Shown: positions 62,089 through 64,000 of the stretch, one piece after another
How the letters are laid out: every line of letters begins with the position of its first letter
Numbering within the stretch: the stretch's first letter is position 1
NCBI GenBank assembly: GCA_009746045.1
Contig: RPFO01000132.1
Location: 350,517 to 414,516, forward strand
Direction of reading: 5' to 3'
DNA from: Mesostigma viride
Lineage: Eukaryota > Streptophyta > Mesostigmatophyceae > Mesostigmatales > Mesostigmataceae
DNA: 64,000 bases
Program-made: the position numbers and the translations under genes
Notes under the pieces: generated by a model
The model's database searches: none
What the model was told of the DNA's origin: nothing
The model's input: the letters and a program-made list of their open reading frames with translations, nothing else

Positions 62089-62325
62089 ACACCAAGGTTG
62101 AGACTTGCATGCATGGGACAAGAAAAACCTCGTTGCAAGGGTTGAAACAATAACGAAATTGTATGACGACAGACACATAAAATGTAAGGCTTGCTCAGTA
62201 TTATTATTTACCCATCAATCAATTTTAAAGGCAAGGAAATGTTGAAATACGGACGACCGTCCCAAGTTCGCCAGCATTAACAAAAGCATTTCTGTGACAA
62301 GAACAGTGGGCGACCATTCCCATTA

Positions 62326-63103
62326 TTATCTTTTCCTCGTTTGTTTCTTCCCCTTCCCGGACTCGCATTCATAAGCGACGTCCGCCATCCCCAAACGATG
62401 CAAAATTTTGTTGGAGCTCTGCATCTTCTCCAACAGTTCTTGATCCGATTCCTCCTTTGCACGACGCGCTTCTCTGCCTTCGCCTTTGCGGCCTCCACAT
62501 CTGCATCTATATCCGCCTTCACCACCATCCTGATCAAACGGTCCCGCTCCTCAGGCCTCTTCGGCAGTCCCACCGGCTCTGCGGCAAAGAAGAGCTCCAA
62601 AATATCCTTGTGCAGTCTTTTGCTTCCACAAATCCTAGCTGCGTCATCAAGGTGTACGCGCATTCCGCGCCACACCCTGCAAGGAATCCCCCATGGTAAC
62701 GTTATGCCCATGAGCAAACCCGTACGCGCTGTCCCCCTCTGCCAAAATCTCGAGTCTGCCTGTCGAGGCGCACCAGCTCAACTTTCCGTTCCCCAGTGTG
62801 CGTTGCCGTGAAGTGGAGGACCGAGCGTGTCATTCCGGTCTTCCCCATCAACATCTGCAAACTTGCTACGTATGCGATCCCACGAGCGCACACGTCCTCC
62901 AACTTCTCGGCAAAAGGTAGATGTGTCTTGCAATACACATCCAATCCCTCCAGTGGTCTATCACATCTAAGAAATCCACACCCCCCGTATGGATCCTTGG
63001 CATGTTGGTACTCGAGGTCGTGCTCTTGTAGGAACTTATAATGTTCCGCGCACAGTCCCTCGACCCTTACGGGCTCCGTACAGATTTTGCATTTCGTTGC
63101 CAT
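62326..63103 (-). CDS. Unrecognised protein with two C-C-C-H zinc-type modules; two frame breaks
   Basis: From the ATG at 63103: MATKCKICTEPVRVEGLCAE then H (C-x2-C-x9-C-x2-H), and a second module GCGFLRCDRPLEGLDVYCKT then H (C-x4-C-x11-C-x2-H). Later parts are helical and charged: AAEPVGLPKRPEERDRLIRM, ADIDADVEAAKAKAEKRVV, then ESDQELLEKMQSSNKILHRL and a basic tail KGKKQTRKR with a TAA at 62326. The three parts lie in three frames. Breaks at about 62707 and 62451 are each closed by one extra G. Spacing suggests structural zinc binding. No known family is recognised. It could be the 3' part of a gene that starts with the exon at 63902. Confidence 0.6.
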
Positions 63104-63332
63104 TGCGCAATTGCCATGAGTCCCATACAGCAGCCATTGTATAACAGGGGCAATGAGCACCGTCAGACCCCCCTGGCGTCTTTCTCACACAATTCTCAAT
63201 CTAGTCTTTTTGTGCAATAATATGTTGGTTCCAAAGGAGGTCCGTTCAAAGAAGTTTTATGAGACAAAATAAATTAGTTTCAATTACACGCATCAGATTA
63301 ATCAAATCATATTTTCTCCCTCTCTTTCTTAC

Positions 63333-63902
63333 TGAGCAATTCTGTCCATCCTGCCCCTCTTTGCCGGCTTCTCATCAATCTCCTCATCAAAATCACACAC
63401 ACGTCTAATCTGCTGTCTAATCTGCTCTCTACCAACCCCCCTTGCGCATCAGGTCTTTCACCTCCCCCTTCAAGAGCGCTGTCACGAGTCGCCGCGCACT
63501 CATACGCGGACTCCGTGGCCAGGTCCCTTCCCATATCATGCCACACTTTGGCCGTTGGACAGTCGGGATGGTCTCCCATGTAAGCCCACACATGCCTTGG
63601 CGGCTTGTCCTCTCCGCCTATCCCCTCTCCAGGTCGCATCTGTCCCACCTCCTCTATCACCCACTCTGCATCACGCAGCATGAATCGAGGCTTCTTGTCA
63701 ACATAGTACAAGACCAAAACCATGTTGTTGGGCCAAGGCTTCCACTTTTTCGTCACGATGTGACGGTCAATCGTCATCAGCCCGCTCTCGATTTCGGCAA
63801 ACAACGCCCCCCATACGTCAGAATGCTTGGGACAGAACCACTCGCTGTCCGTCGGCATCCTTCCCATTCACAATCCGGATGTTCGCATCGAATGGGGTCC
63901 AT
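63333..63902 (-). CDS. Exon with a third C-C-C-H module, unrecognised; one frame break
   Basis: Begins at the ATG 63902 (also preceded by CACAG, so it may be an internal exon): MDPIRCEHPDCEWEGC, then, after a one-base frame break near 63849, DSEWFCPKHSDVW. Together these give C-x4-C then C-x2-H, like the modules in the neighbouring gene. It then runs through HIVTKKWKPWPNNMVLVLYY and PRHVWAYMGDHPDCP. It ends at a GTAAGA donor (63332), phase 1. Same strand as, and 230 bp upstream of, the gene at 63103. The two could be one gene. Confidence 0.55.
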
Positions 63903-63944
63903 CTGTGCACATCGATATTTTTACCCACCCGCAAACGCACGCAT

Positions 63945-64000
63945 TCAGCAGGGTCAACGGCCGTTGGCCCTGTTTAAATTCCACACACCCCCAACGGCCG
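63945..64000. repeat. Start of another CCAACGGCCGTTGG-type repeat region at the window edge
   Basis: GTCAACGGCCGTTGGCCC at about 63953 and CCCAACGGCCG at the last bases show the palindromic core of the 46-bp unit recurring here, upstream of the exon at 63902. The window ends before an array can be confirmed. Confidence 0.6.

Overview
This window is nuclear DNA from a eukaryote with spliced genes, a plastid and motile cilia. The evidence is introns with clear GT..AG borders and matching phases, a nuclear copy of plastid rpoB, and a gene for the ciliary doublet protein RIB72/EFHC. A green alga is the best guess, but the sequence does not fix the species. Well over half of the window is tandem-repeat DNA, and most of that appears to lie inside introns.

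Layout. (1) 246-13780, minus strand: six exons of a RIB72/EFHC1-type gene with three DM10 domains. The first coding exon is not seen. Its introns hold a perfect (GTT)460 tract, a 34-bp minisatellite, a 51-bp minisatellite of about 108 copies, and upstream a GGGA array. (2) 14063-18487: no recognisable gene, a dispersed repeat and an ACTAT array. (3) 18488-36374: an 18-kb array of about 617 copies of a 29-bp unit. (4) 36888-38202, plus strand: two phase-matched coiled-coil-type exons whose intron carries a second 29-bp minisatellite. (5) 39.7-46 kb: a transposon graveyard with a 200-nt foldback, a 1.9-kb TTAA-flanked element and at least four LINE fragments, one nested in another with a target-site duplication. 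(6) 46.8-49.6 kb: two hAT transposase remnants in opposite orientation. (7) 50.1-61.2 kb, minus strand: an unrecognised multi-exon gene whose introns carry 46-bp minisatellites and a 4.2-kb hexanucleotide array. (8) 61.6-62.1 kb: the rpoB insertion. (9) 62.3-63.9 kb, minus strand: one or two unrecognised genes with C-C-C-H zinc-type modules.

The most interesting pattern is structural. Most long introns carry a tandem array that ends within about 10-120 bp of a splice site, and two exon-intron junction sequences are themselves tandemly duplicated. This suggests that introns grow by local duplication at splice junctions. A second pattern is that all eight frame breaks found in the 50-64 kb genes can be closed by one extra G in a G run. 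That points either to systematic homopolymer under-calling or to a family in decay.

The only firm functional call is RIB72/EFHC, a microtubule inner protein of ciliary doublets. The other host genes cannot be assigned a role from sequence alone.
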